This document shows positions 10,941 to 22,397 of a DNA stretch of 64,000 nucleotides, piece by piece. The first letter of the stretch is position 1; every line of letters begins with the position of its first letter. Where the stretch lies: positions 5,952,001 through 6,016,000 of the forward strand of contig NW_025408667.1 in the NCBI RefSeq assembly GCF_020360975.1, in the 5' to 3' direction. Both the position numbers and the translations under genes were made by a program. The notes beneath the pieces are model-generated. The model was not told where the DNA came from, searched no databases, and saw only the letters and a program-made list of their open reading frames with translations. Source of the DNA: Hirsutella rhossiliensis (taxonomy: Eukaryota; Ascomycota; Sordariomycetes; Hypocreales; Ophiocordycipitaceae).

Positions 10941-10978
10941 TCCACTTTTGCCTGCGTGGCGCAACGGTCTTCGCGACA
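10941..10978 (+). repeat. 38-bp dispersed repeat with A-box-like core, copy 1
   Basis: Matches 14923-14960 with one mismatch. The core TGGCGCAACGG fits the RNA polymerase III A-box pattern, and a weak B-box-like ATTCGAAGC lies downstream. It is not a foldable tRNA. Confidence 0.5.
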
Positions 10979-11171
10979 CCTACTGCTTTTTCGAGCAGCA
11001 TTCGAAGCACCCTAAAGCAAAGGCACGAAGAGGCGCTACCTAAGCAAATAGCGTATTGCTCGCCCCTGCGGCGTTTCGCGTGACCGTTGTTTGGTCTGCT
11101 TCGAACTTAGCGCCGCTCCGTCTCTCCCCCTCGACCGCGTCGTCGATGATCGCTCGGGGCCCTCGTGCTAG

Positions 11172-11642
11172 GACGTGCGCAAGAACGTTAAAGACTCGGA
11201 TGACAGGGGTGCGGACGCCGACCTAGTCATCGGCGATGACCCCCTCGACCGCGTCGTGCCCGGCGGCTCCGTCGATGAAGCCGCCAGGAACTACAAGAAG
11301 GCCAAGGTTAACCTCCTCTGGGGGGCGGCGTCTCACTATTCGGTCGAGGTCCCCCAGCGCAGCGACAGGACGAGGAAGAAGGGGACGAGATGGATTACAT
11401 GACCCTCCAGCGCCTCGGCAGGGCCGACGAGCACACAAAGGTCATGACGCGCGAGGAATACGTCATCTATTCCGGGTACCGCCAGACCTCCTTCACCTGG
11501 CACAATGGCAAGCGCTTCCGCGAGTGGGCCTCCTCCGGCGAGGGCAAGACCCCGATCGAGGCTCCCCCACATCCAGGAGGCCTTTCATAGGTTCCAACAC
11601 ACGCCCAAGAAGATGCGGCACACGCCTCTCAACATCATCTGA
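11172..11642 (+). pseudogene. SPT3 (SAGA complex subunit) C-terminal gene fragment
   Basis: The frame from 11172 reads [11 protein letters not shown] and then [17 protein letters not shown]. After a frame change near 11385 it gives [25 protein letters not shown] and NGKRFREW, and after another it ends [17 protein letters not shown] with a stop at 11640-11642. In order and wording this is the region after the histone fold of fungal SPT3, the TBP-interacting subunit of SAGA. The segment between FREW and HIQEAF, which in SPT3 carries the second histone-fold pair, is deleted. A TAG acceptor directly before GACGTGCGC looks like an inherited intron boundary, so the copy came from DNA rather than mRNA. 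A duplicated, dead fragment; the functional SPT3 should lie elsewhere. Confidence 0.75.
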
Positions 11643-11832
11643 GTCGCTCGCCCGGCTGGTTCCGCATATGCCCTCTCGTTGGGTATCGTGGGATCCCTTT
11701 TTCTTTCTTTGTACCTGCGCTACGGTTCTTCTACTTGGATAGGATTGCGAGGGCAAACAGCGGGAGAAGGGCGGAGAGAATACTGGCTGTTGAGGTGCTT
11801 TTCTGAGGGAGCATTTTGAAGTACTTAGGCCT

Positions 11833-12042
11833 TCATGCTTGGTTCAGTTTGAACGCATCCACGCTGGCTGGATTGAGCTGATGTGGGTGCCCGATGATAC
11901 CGGCCGAAGGGTAAGCGTCGGCAATGTCGATGGCCCAGATGCCCGTGCCCTTGCCCACGCCAGAACCTTTGAGCATGATCATGAAGCGGTGCGCTATGTC
12001 CAGACCGGAGAAAGTTAGCTCTAAATAAAGACAGCTTTTCAA
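11833..12042 (-). pseudogene. LaeA-type methyltransferase fragment
   Basis: The minus strand encodes LDIAHRFMIMLKG, then GKGTGIWAIDIADAYPSAGI, then LNPASV. This is the region around SAM-binding motif I (GTGTGIWAIDxA.xxPSAxVxG) of the LaeA-like methyltransferases common in ascomycetes. Motif I is degenerate at its start (SGVGKGTG), and everything before and after is missing. About 70 codons of a protein normally over 300 aa. Confidence 0.6.
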
Positions 12043-12194
12043 AAAGTAGGTGGTGCATCTTGTCCCCTTGGATCAGCACCTGTGCTTATTTGCAATAACA
12101 TCAAACGCTGGACAAGACTCCCCAAGCCTGCCAAGAGCAACAATACTCCAGAGTCCAAGAACCCGCCGTCTGAAAGACTCTACTGCGGCCATCC

Positions 12195-13453
12195 CTACCT
12201 TGGAAGAGCCATTCTGATATGTTGCACAAAGCGGTCAAATGCTTGGAGAAGTGTCCCAGACCCAAGAAGGGGTGTGAGCATCCTTGCCTCTTCCTTGCTG
12301 GGAGGAATGCCAAGAAAAGTGCCATGTTTCGCTTGGAAAATATTGATCTTGCTCTTGCGTGTGGCCATAAGCTTTCTTCGGCGCTCTGTTGGCAAGCGAA
12401 TGACACTGTCGCCATCCAGTGATGCTCTTACCGCGATGCACACCAATCTGAGGGGGATGAAGCTATCGTCACCACCAAACGCGGCAAGTGGGGGTTGTTT
12501 AGAGAGAGTCGGCTAGTTCGTTTCACAAGGAAACGGCTGACCGGGACAACGACTATGCTGCCCAAAAAAAGAAAGTAGTAAAAGGCGAGATGCAAACCAC
12601 TGTTCCTTCTTCTTCTCTGGAACAAGCTCGACGAGGGCAGAGTGTGCGTCCTTCCAGCAGGGACGCCCCCCTTCCCTTCTGGAACAATAACCCATGAAAT
12701 GTTGGACTGCTTGCACCGCTTCCTCCATCTCCAACGGCCCTTCCAAAGGTGATGATGGATCAAAGAGCAAGACCATGGTACAATCCTGCTCTCCGGTCGC
12801 CAAAGCATCGGGCCACCTTTGCCACACGTCAGCGGCTACCGCTAGGTTCCCTCGCAGCTCCCGCCAACAGATATCCATCTCATCGGGACGGTTGAAAAGA
12901 AAGTAGACGGCAACAACAGCCACGTCCCCTGCACCCACATAGGGGCACCAAAAAGACGAAAGGTTCGTCGTCGACTTAGCGAGATCTAAAATCTGACCCT
13001 CGTACAGCTTCTTGGCAAGCCAGAAAAGACTCTGAAAGAGGGAGCCGGCTCCGCTACTCTCAGGTACGAACTCCTTGCCCCAGAAAAAGGTTTGGCCCTT
13101 GGCTCCTTGGGCCCGCTCCTGCTGATGTGCAACCACGTTGCCATGGGTCGTCATGGTTAGTGTTTCTAGACACTGATTAGTAACTCTCGTCCGACGCCCA
13201 GATTTGTTTCCTGCGAACGGACAAGAACTCACGGGTTGCTTCCGAAGCTAACCAAGTCTTTATTGAAACAGAAACTGAGGCAGCGAACATCAAGACCCTT
13301 AAGTATATGTCTCCCCGACGTGTTGCTCCATAACCGCTTTACCCCTGTCAAGGCATCATTGGATGATATAGACAAGCCGCATACGCGGCCATGATCGATC
13401 CGCTCTCCTTGTGCTTCGCCTATGAAATATGTCCGGGTCTCTTCCCCGGTCAA
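12195..13453 (-). pseudogene. Unrecognised minus-strand gene, broken or multi-exon
   Basis: Three minus-strand blocks lie in order. Block 1 (13453-13229) has RTYFIGEAQGERIDHGRV and ends in a good donor (GTGAGT) with CTAAT and TAG 66 bp on. Block 2 (13190-12513) has a long open frame with GSLFQSLFWLAKKLYEG, SSFWCPYVGAGDVAVVAVYF and MVLLFDPSSPL. Block 3 (about 12500-12195) has FGGDDSFIPLRLVCIAVRAS and RKSKINIFQAKHGTFLG. They read like one protein, but the intron after block 1 joins block 2 in the wrong frame, and a stop separates blocks 2 and 3. Family not recognised. Confidence 0.4.
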
Positions 13454-13752
13454 CTGTGGAAATGAATGCTGCAGTGAAACTGTACGTCGTTTGCATCCTG
13501 CGGCGTACCATGCTCCCTCCGTCTCATTGGCTCGTTAAACCAAGCCACTTCTTCGTTCCACGCCTGCTTTGTACTGCTGTTCATCGCAAGGGAAATCGGC
13601 TTTACCAATTCGTGCCTATTCCCCTTCGGCGTAGGGGGGCCCGAGGCTCGCTGACGAGGCCACCGCGGCGGAGAACGCAGCCCCTAGCGTTGGGAACCGG
13701 GGCGCCGAGGCGGAGCGGGTCGCGGAGGCCCTTATATCGACGCGGAACATGA

Positions 13753-13760
13753 CCCTCCAA
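13753..13760. repeat. hAT-1 target-site duplication (left)
   Basis: CCCTCCAA, repeated at 18367-18374. The 8-bp length is the hAT hallmark. Confidence 0.9.
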
Positions 13761-14922
13761 TAGGGCTGATATTTGAAGATTTTGAAGTCGAATCGGCCTC
13801 GGGACCCTTGAATTGAATGAAGCCGAATCGGGTAAGGTCTTCAAATTCGACGAATCAAAAATCAGGAGTCTTCATTCAATTCATTCATAAAAATTGTGAA
13901 TGAATGGCGATATGGTCGAAACGTAAGGCGAAAAATTATCACCCGCTTCGCGGCCAAGGGACATACAGGGAGGAAAGGGTCAATACCCGAAGCCACCCAC
14001 CAAGGGCCTCTTCCCTGTTCTTCCTCGGCAGGCTCACATACACATCAATAAACAAGCTGCTTTGACCCCATCATTAAGGGTTTGCCCGCGCGGACACGGT
14101 AACTTCGAGTTCGGCCGCGCTTGTGATGACGCTCTGCGTATTTAAAAGTCTGTTGTGCGTGTTTCAGTTGGATTCCACCGTCCACACTCCACTGGCAAAA
14201 TCCTAGTCCCGCGCCGCCCGCGTCTGGCGGGGGCGTCGCTGGGGAAATCGAGGCGAAGGACGGCAGTTAGGGCGTCCATATATTGTGGTATAACGACCTA
14301 ACAGTGCCTGATACGCCACCGTTTCAGCAATCTTGCCACCCTATACGGAGTATTAAAAACACCATGAAGCTCATGAACAGTGCCATTTTATAATGCACAT
14401 GATTTAAATGTAGTGCCGCTCGAATGTTCTGGATTTTCTCGTTCGGATGATATAACCTCGATAGTTACATGTCGTTAACATTTGCTCAAGAAATGCCACA
14501 TCATCTTGAAGGCAATCAATGGATAGCCCATTTTTTGGTTGGAATACTACATTTCAAGCACATATTAAGCTCGGCAACCCATATTCTGGATATATAATAT
14601 AATAATTATACCGCTGTACAGCCCCCAGCAAGCTGATTCGAAAACCGCGTTCAGATCCTCAACATCTCAATACTGCGCGAACAATTGGAAGTGACACGAA
14701 TCGAGTCAGCTCGCGATTTGGAGGCTGTTAGGACTTATCTACCCTCGAGCCCAATATGACTGCTACTTGTTTGTCCATACAAATTAGCCGATCAGGAAGT
14801 ACCCGAAAAATCTGCATGATAAGGATATATTGTGCCAACTAGCCGCGTTCAGACGCGTTATTTCCGCTCAGTTGACCACCTGTTAATTCTACTGCTGTCG
14901 GAAAGACAGGGTCGTCAGCCCA

Positions 14923-14960
14923 TCCACCTTTGCCTGCGTGGCGCAACGGTCTTCGCGACA
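14923..14960 (+). repeat. 38-bp dispersed repeat with A-box-like core, copy 2
   Basis: Same sequence as 10941-10978 with one mismatch. Here it lies inside the 5' part of hAT-1, upstream of the transposase. Confidence 0.5.
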
Positions 14961-15562
14961 ACTGCCACGACATTATTTTACCACGACCTCGCCTAATTCC
15001 TGCTTCGATATTCCGACAGCGGCTTCGGATCAGCCCCCGAATCAACGCCCTGACCGACGACCTATCCTACCCGTTCAACCCCGACTCCTTGACACTTTAT
15101 TGTGGTTTATTTGGTGTCGTTCCGACTACCTGTGTCGCGTCCATTCTCGAGCCTTTCAGCCAAGATCAGGTAAAACTTCATTACTCTCCAATCTACCCTC
15201 CTTATTTAATTACCTTACGAGTGGATAGCTAATTATAACATGATACGTAGTATGGCCCTGCTGAAACAAAAACATCTGCCGCAGCGAATTTCTTTGCTCC
15301 AAGGACCCGGCGTAAATTGCCAACGCAGAATTATGCCCGCATCGAACGTCCTCAATTCAACCTCGGAATCGCGCGCGCGCTGATTCTAGCGCAACCCGGC
15401 TCCTTCCTCTCCTCTTCCAACTGGCGAAGATACAATTGTCTGCGCGCCCCCGGGTCATCCTGACTGTGAGTCAGATGATGACATGCCCGACGCGGATACA
15501 CCAGAGCCGCCATTGAACAGTAGTCATATGACGCTCGCAGAGAAAGCCGGACTTATCAAGAA

Positions 15563-17792
15563 GTGGGCCGACAACAAACAAAAGCATGTTCGCAAGAAGA
15601 GAGACAAGAACAGCCACGTCTATTGGTATATGCAGAGGAAGCTATAGACAGAAGCTTTTACTCAGAGGATAAGGATGGGCCGAAGATCTTCCAAGAGTTC
15701 CGGTGGACTTGTATAGAGTGCCTTCAAAATCCCAATACTCTTCGGAAGAGATTCCAGGTCCTCGAATCGAACCGCCGAGGGGTTACCTCTGGCATGGGAG
15801 ACCATTTAAAAATCCACGGTATTACGAAGGAATCTCACCACGCTCGAATTAATGGATACGGCCGCGCCATTGGTGGAGGAGATTATACAGAGGCAGACGC
15901 ATGGAGCGGTCGACCTAGGCAGAGAGCAAGACTCACGGCAAAGGAGTCTATCCGCCGGTGGTTTGTAAAACACCGACAACCCTTCTGTTGTCGAGACTCC
16001 TGCTTTTCAAGAGATGTTCTTGGCTCACAACACAACATGTGTGTACAGGAGTCGTATAACGTTACGCAATCATATATATACAGACTTTGTCGAACGCAGG
16101 AGAAGCTGAAGATTGAGCTTGAGTACAATTGTGCCACCATCTCGTTCACCCTTGATATCTGGACAGCACCGAATCGGGTGCCCATTTTCGCCATTATTGC
16201 GCACTGGATTACACCGGAGTTTGAGGAGAGAGAGGAGTTATTGAGTTTATTGAGCTCAAAAGATCTCACACTGGCAAACAATTAGCTGAGATAGTTGAGA
16301 GGACGCTTGAGGAGCTCAGGCTCAAGCCTAAGCTTCTCGCCATTACGGAGACAACGCCGGCAATAACGGCACGCTCTGTCAGTCTTTGTACGATTCTCTC
16401 AAGACCAAATTCGACGACAAGGTGAGCCCAATAGGAGGCCCGCATGCGCTTTCACGGCAGGAAGAGTTGGATCCGCTGTCTAGCTCATATTACCTCGCTC
16501 ATTTGTGAGGGCGTCTTGCAAGATCTCAAAGCAGGCACAGCGAAGGAAGCCAAGAAGATGCTTGACAAGTGGGACGAAGAGAATAAAAGCAACAACTACA
16601 CCATTCCGGGAGACTCTAGTCGAAGTGGATTGCCAAAATCCGCCTCCTCAATCTCTGGATGTTGAGATCCGGGTCTAGGGAGCAAGACTTCAAAAGCATG
16701 CCGCGCACGCACTACCGGAAGCCAATCTACGATGTCGACACTCGCTGGAATTCGGCCTACGACATGATTGACCAATTCCTCGAGCTTGAGGCAGAGTATA
16801 CTGAGTTCGTTGATACTCACCCGCAAGTCAAGTGCCTCCTGCCCTTATCAGAAGAGATTGTCGCTCTCTATCAACTGTGGAAGGTTCTGAAGCCGTTTAA
16901 AGACCACACTCTGAAAGTCTCCGAAGTTATGCCGCCGATCTCACAAAGTCTCGATATCTATTGGGATTTGGAAGCTCTCCTGATGATGTAGTCGAAGGAG
17001 TTGGCGACTTTACAGACCTTGATATGTCCATTCGAGACGCCTTCTCGAAGGGCAAAGCAAAACACGTTACTTATATGAAGAAGCTTGACGATCAAATGAT
17101 GCTATTCGCAGCTCACATCCTGGATCCGCGTTATAAAACTCACCAATTGGAAATGATGATACCGGATCAATACTCTGAGATTATGGCTAAAGTCAAGAAG
17201 TATTTCAAAACGGAGTGGCGGAGCTAGCAGCATTGAATGCCACAAACTCAACTATGAGCCAATCCAGGCCAGCTGAGCGTCTCAAGGAGTCTCCATTGCG
17301 CAATGGAGAGCCATCCAAATGAAGAAGGCGAGGGAGGCGGAGACGGGCGCGGCGATCCCTATTTCGGAGCTTGAACGGTGGCTTGCAGCTCCTCGAATAG
17401 AGTTCGACGAGTCTATTGCAAAGTCTCCAGACTTCCTACTGAAGTGGTGGAAAGAACACAAGGTCGAGTGGCCACTTTTGGCTGCGGCGGCGCGTGATCT
17501 TCTCTCTGTCTCTGGCTCTGAAGTTGACGTGGAACGCCTCTTCAGCGGTTGTAGAGACGAATTCGGTATCCGCCGTCACGCCTTGAAGGCAGATACGGTG
17601 CGAGTACTAACACTTTTACGGAGTGCTTATACTCAGGAAGATAAGATCGATCAGGCGTTGATCAAGGCGGCCATGGAGTATGACATCCTGCCCTTTGCCA
17701 ATAGTATTATTTGGAGACCAGACCACATTCCGGGCAAGCTGGAAGATGGTATGTATGGATATACCCTCATTATATATGTAGGTATATGCTAA
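15563..17792 (+). pseudogene. hAT-1 transposase, multiple frameshifts
   Basis: The pieces in order are: a BED-like zinc finger (RWTCIECLQ ... GDHLKIHGI); the start of the RNase H-like core (ISFTLDIWTAPN); the middle with DTRWNSAYDMIDQFLELE; AAHILDPRYKTHQ; and the hAT dimerisation domain (LLKWWKEHKVEWPLLAAAAR, DLLSVSGSEVDVERLFSGC). Frame changes near 16280, 16660, 16990 and 17230 break it. The domain content is otherwise that of a complete hAT transposase of about 700 aa, so the element was probably autonomous before decay. Confidence 0.8.
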
Positions 17793-18366
17793 TCTGTGTT
17801 CAGGCGAGAATCCTCCTCAACCTCTTCCTCCCACCGAGGCTCCCACCGAACCCCTACCCCAAACCTCCTGCATCCCAAGCCGATAAGTCTGCGATATCAA
17901 CCCCCTGTCTAGATACAATGGAGGCTTCGGAGGATTGGGGCTCTAAGAGTGTAGCCGTGTACAGTGGCGGATTCGAACGCGTTGTACCGACGTATTTTGA
18001 GGATTCGGCAGAGCTTTGAAAGTGCTTATTTTCAGTCGATTTGCCTAGGACAGGCGGATCAGTATTTATGTAAGTTAATTTTTGTAGTATTCGGGATTAT
18101 CGACTTCTTAGAAGGCTATAACTTAAAACTATATACTACTTATTGGCGTTTTTGAGGCATCTTTGCAATCGCTCAGGTACACACCAAATTCACTTCGTTT
18201 AGGGATCCTTCAAACCATTCATGAATGGCCTGAATTGGCCCAAACCCAACTTGAATCGCGAAAATTGGAGCTTGAAGATTTTGAATCAAGATCCAAAAAA
18301 TTCAATTCATTTGATTCATCCTTCATTCAAAATCTTCAAAATCTTCACCTTCGTCTATCACCCCTA

Positions 18367-18374
18367 CCCTCCAA
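18367..18374. repeat. hAT-1 target-site duplication (right)
   Basis: CCCTCCAA, matching 13753-13760. Confidence 0.9.
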
Positions 18375-20238
18375 GCGTGGGCCGACGTCGTGCTGCGGCG
18401 CCACGGCGGCCGGCTCGCGACGCACCCTATATTCGCCTTCCTCGTCTTCAACATGGGCGTGCGGTCTAGGAACCGGCAGTCCAGCATGCTAGGCGTCACG
18501 AGGAAGAACTTCGCAAGGGTCGAGGGCCTGCTCAAGCCGTTAACGGCGCCGAGGCTCGAGGCGGCGAGGGACGAGCTCGAGGCCACGGGCAAGACTAGCG
18601 ACGACGGGGTGAAGGGGCTCCTCCGGTCCCTCTCCGTGCTCGGCTATCGGCAACCAATGTCGAGGGAGAGCCGCCTTAGCATGCGGAGGAAGATACTGTC
18701 TCTTATCGTGAGACACGGGGTGCCGGCCATCTGGTTCACGCTGAACCCGAACGACATTACGAACCTGGTAAAGTTACGGCTGGCGGCGCACCGTGCCCGC
18801 GACCCCGATGAGGCCGAGGCCTTCCTTAGAGACCTGGGGACCGCGTATAATCGGACGCGGCTGGCCATATCGGACCCGATGAACTCGACCATCTTCTTCC
18901 ACCGGGAGATGACGCTCTTCTTCGAGCACTACGTCAACATCGGGGAGGAGTCGGTGTTCGGGCACGTCGGCGCGTACTACGGCGCGGTAGAGACTAACGA
19001 GCGAGGCGCCCTCCACATCCACGGGCTCCTCTGGCTCAAAGGCAACGCGGGTCTCGGCGAGGCGCTGGCCGGCCCCGATACGGAGGAGCAGGCGGCGTAC
19101 CGGGAGCGCATCGTCCGCTACGTAGACAGCGTCTTCTCCGAGGTAAGGCGGCCACCTTAAGACGACCCCCCCCCACCCCCCCCCTAAGCCCCTATCCGGG
19201 GCAGACGGAGGGGCCATAGCTAAACCGAGGCCGCAGGAGCTAGACGCAGAAGGTTACTGCGCCGTGCAGGCGGAGCGGTCGGCCACGGCGGACATATCGT
19301 CGCGGCTTGATGACGTCGCGCGCTTCACGGACACCTTCGACGAGGAGGCCAATTTCTGCGCGGGCGCGACGCAGATCCACACGCATAGCGCGACCTGCGT
19401 AAAATGCTCGCTCGGCGTGGGGGCGCGGAAGGGAGACCTCTGCCGGTTTAAGGCGCCGTGGAGGCTGGTGGAGAGGACGGCGCTAACGGCGGACGGGTGC
19501 TCGAGATCCGGCGGACGCATAGCATGGTGAACCGGTGGAACAGGGCGATGGCAGTAGGGCTGCGGCATAACCACGACATCTCGTTTATCGCGACGCAGCG
19601 CAAGACCATGGCCCTAATCTACTACATCACGAACTATGCGACAAAGGTCGAGGGCCCGGTGTGGAAGCGGGTGGTCGCCGCGGCCGAGTTCCTTCCTGCG
19701 CTAGAGCCGACGGGAGAAGGCAACAGAAGTGGCGCCGACGGCGACGCCGGCCGGGGGGGCGGGGCGGAAGGGGTAGCGACGGTAGACGCCGTAGGGGGGA
19801 ATAAGACGAGGGCGTTTTTACTAAGGGCAGCGAACCGAGTCTTCACGGAGCGGCCGCTGTCGCAGTTCGAGGTGGTGGCGCACCCCCTAGGGTACCCGAT
19901 CGAGTTTAGCAGCGGCGCGGCGTGGGCGTACGTCAACGTGAACCAGCTCTACTGGGCCGCCGTCTTCCGCCGGTGGCGGCACCTCCGACGGGCGAGCGGC
20001 GCAGAGGCGACGGGCGACGCGCCGGACGAGACGGTCGTCGTCGATGAGGCCGGCCCGAGGATCCCCCTCGTCGAGGCTTACCGACACAGAGGCGAGCGTG
20101 CGCCTCGACGGATTCCTAAGCAAGGAGTTTGGCGAGGAAGACGAGGAGTCGTGCCACCGGAGGTGCGTATCACAAGAATGGGGCCGCCTAGGGGAGAAGG
20201 CCGCGCGACTAGGGGCTTACACTAACGGGACGTACTAG
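18375..20238 (+). pseudogene. Helitron Rep (HUH nuclease) domain
   Basis: It reads AWADVVLRRHGGRLATHPIF, FLVFNMGVRSRNRQSS, VPAIWFTLNPNDITN and the HUH nuclease motif GALHIHGLLWLKG (about 19010-19050). After a poly-C tract and frame changes it continues TQIHTHSATCVKCSLG and reaches the Y2 motif ALIYYITNYATK near 19620, whose tyrosines would cleave and join the single strand in rolling-circle transposition. A stop after SEVRRPP at 19158 and several frame changes show it is dead. The poly-C stretch (19166-19186) may be an expansion. Confidence 0.75.
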
Positions 20239-20346
20239 GGCGGCGGTGCAGCACCTGGCCCTGTTCGTGCCGTGGGAGTCCTTCGTCGGCGTAGACGCGG
20301 GCGACATTAACGACGTCTGGGCGCGGGCGCGGGGGTCGCCCGGCTC

Positions 20347-22397
20347 GTGGACAACGTGGCGGTCGGCAGAGGACGCGAAGCGCGATGCCAAGCAGTGGGC
20401 TGCCACGTCGGCCGCCACATCGGAGGAAGGCAAGACGGCGGCGGCGCAGGCCGAGGGCGAGGGCGGCGAAGGGGCGTACAGTGCCGGCGGAGCGGGCGAC
20501 GCGCGCGGCTCATCGACGTCGTCCGGAACGCCGCCAGCGCGGGACAGGTAACGGCACAGTCGACGGGGCTGCTCGCGATGACGCAGCAGCTCTGCCGGTT
20601 CCAGCAGTCGGCGCTCGGGTCGGCAGTCGAGCTCGCGGCGACGGTAGTGGCGGACGAAGGGGCAGGCAGGCGGGTGAACCTGCCGGGCTCGGCGCTATCG
20701 GGGGTGGCACTGCCGCGGCAGGAGGAGGTGCGAGGCATCAAGTCGCAGCAGAGGAGCGCGGCACGGGAGCGGGAGCGAGCTATCCAGGGCATCCAGGGCG
20801 GCGGGGCGGCGGCGGGCGTCGGGGCCGACCGCGGCGCGGCTCTTCGCGGGGTGATGGGGGGTTTCGGCGAGGACGACATGGACGTAACGGCGGCCGACGG
20901 CGACGCAGACGCAGGCACGGCGGCGAGGATGCGCGTGCGGCTCGGCCCGTCGAGCTCGTTCGTTGCCGCCGGCAGGGAGCTAGCGGGGCATCTGACGCTC
21001 AACGGGGAGCAGTCGGTCGCCCTCTTAATCGTATACCGGCAGCTCGACCGGATCCGGCAGGGCGACGGGGCAGGCAACGGGGCAGGCGAGGGCGGCCAGC
21101 TCTGCCTATTCATCGGCGGCGAGGGCGGCACCGGCAAGTCGCACGTCATCGAGGCGCTCGTCGAGCTACTCGCCTGGAGGGACCTATCGAGCCGGCTGCT
21201 GGTTACGGCGACGTCGGGGACGGCGGCAGCGCGGATTAACGGCATCACACTGCACTCGGCCTGCGGCCTCGCGATAGGCCAGGGCGGCCAGGCGGGAAGG
21301 GCGACGAGGGAGGTGGACGGGGTGCGGCTGCCGGGCCAGGGGGAGCGCTTCGTCGACGGCCGGTCGCGGATGGACTGGCAGGAGAAGGAGGTGCTGGTGA
21401 TCGACGAGGTCAGCATGCTCGGGGCGCGGACGCTGCACGCCGCCAACGAGCAGCTCTGCCGGCTGCGGGGGTCGACGCGAGACTTCGGCGGGATCCCGGT
21501 GGTGATCTTCTGCGGCGACTTCCACCAGTTCCGGCCGGTGCAGGAGCGGTCGATCCTGCTGCCGAGCGCGGCGGTGCCGTGGGACGAGGACGGGGCGTTC
21601 GCGGCCGAGCAGTGGCGGCAGCACAACGAGGCGCACGCGCTATGGCGGCGGTTCACGACGGTCGTCATGCTAAACGAGCAGATGCGGGCCGCCGGTGACC
21701 CGGAGCTGCGGCGGCTGCTCGGGCGGATCCGCCGGGGGGAGCAGGACCGGTCGGACCTGGAGCTGTTCAACTCGAGGTGCTACCGGCCGGGCAGGCGGAT
21801 TCCGTGAGAGACGGGCCTGACGCTGGTGACGCCGCTCAACCGGAACTGCTGGAACCTCAACCTCGAGGCGTCGCTCGCGTTTCGGGCGCGGCAGCAGACG
21901 GCGGCGCGCGTCTTCCTCTCCGAGCATAAGTGGAAGGAGGGTGTGCCGACTGAGGAGGCGGCGCTAATGCTAGGCTACGGCGACGACAGCGCGACCCCGG
22001 TGCCGGCGGTCTTCGTCTTCGTGCCGGGCATGCCGGTCGTCGTGAACCAGAACACGCACCAGGGGCTGAAGCTGGTGAACGGGGTCGGGTATACGGCGGT
22101 AGAGGTCATCCCCGACCGGGCCTTCCCCGGCCACCGGGTGTCGGCGGAGCTAACGATGCACTTCGGGCCGCCGGCGGGCATCATGCTAGCCTCGGAGACG
22201 ACCAAGGACTTCAACTTCGTCGGGATGCCTGCCGGGACGATCCTGCTGACGCCCATCAGCGTCAAGATCGACGCGCAGCGGAAGCGGCCGTGGCAGCGAA
22301 GCGACGTCAGTCGCAGGGGCCTGCCATGCGCGGCGGCCTTCGCCTGCGCCGACTATAAGGTGCAGGGCGGGACGCTGGAGCGTGTGGCGCTGTGGCT
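20347..22397 (+). pseudogene. Helitron PIF1-type helicase
   Basis: The long frame 20347-21807 carries Walker A (GGEGGTGKSHV), Walker B (VLVIDEVSML), motif III (CGDFHQFRPV) and VVMLNEQMR, the 5'-3' superfamily 1B helicase set used by Helitrons to unwind the transferred strand. A TGA at about 21805, best read as a mutated CGA (Arg), interrupts it. The same frame then resumes with TGLTLVTPLNRNCWNLN, VPGMPVVVNQN and FACADYKVQGGTLERVAL. The last helicase motif is cut at about 22397. Confidence 0.8.

Larger units (their letters stand above)
13761..18366 (+). mobile_element. hAT-1: complete hAT transposon, decayed transposase
   Basis: Bounded by an 8-bp duplication and short imperfect terminal inverted repeats: TAGGGCTGATA at the left, TAGGGGTGATA reading inward from the right. 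Both ends also carry GAAGATTTTGAA subterminal motifs (13775 region and 18280-18345). Length 4606 bp. The left 1.8 kb is AT-rich and non-coding apart from a possible untranslated exon; the transposase lies at 15563-17792. Inserted into the Helitron Rep gene. Confidence 0.9.
13625..22397 (+). mobile_element. Helitron, truncated at both ends, split by hAT-1
   Basis: Very GC-rich coding DNA (13625-13760 and 18375-22397) encodes a rolling-circle Rep domain and a PIF1-type helicase in the fungal Helitron order. Removing hAT-1 and one 8-bp duplication restores the frame across 13760/18375 (MTLQ-AWADVVLRRHGG). The helicase breaks off within its last motifs at about 22397, where minus-strand FTA2-like coding sequence begins. 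No 3' hairpin/CTRR end and no 5' TC end were found, so the element is a fragment. Confidence 0.8.

Noticed and set aside
10941..10978. tRNA gene
   Set aside because: The A-box-like core is present, but no cloverleaf forms: the anticodon and T arms do not follow at tRNA spacing in either copy.
12082..12516. 144-codon plus-strand ORF
   Set aside because: Opposite the minus-strand blocks of the unrecognised gene, which have the more protein-like composition.
20385..21239. Long plus-strand ORF of 284 codons overlapping the helicase
   Set aside because: Arg/Gly/Ala-only composition from GC-rich DNA in the wrong frame; it is a shadow of the Helitron helicase.
20307..21770. 487-codon minus-strand ORF opposite the helicase
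   Set aside because: Low-complexity Ser/Pro/Arg/Ala sequence antisense to the helicase; no motifs.
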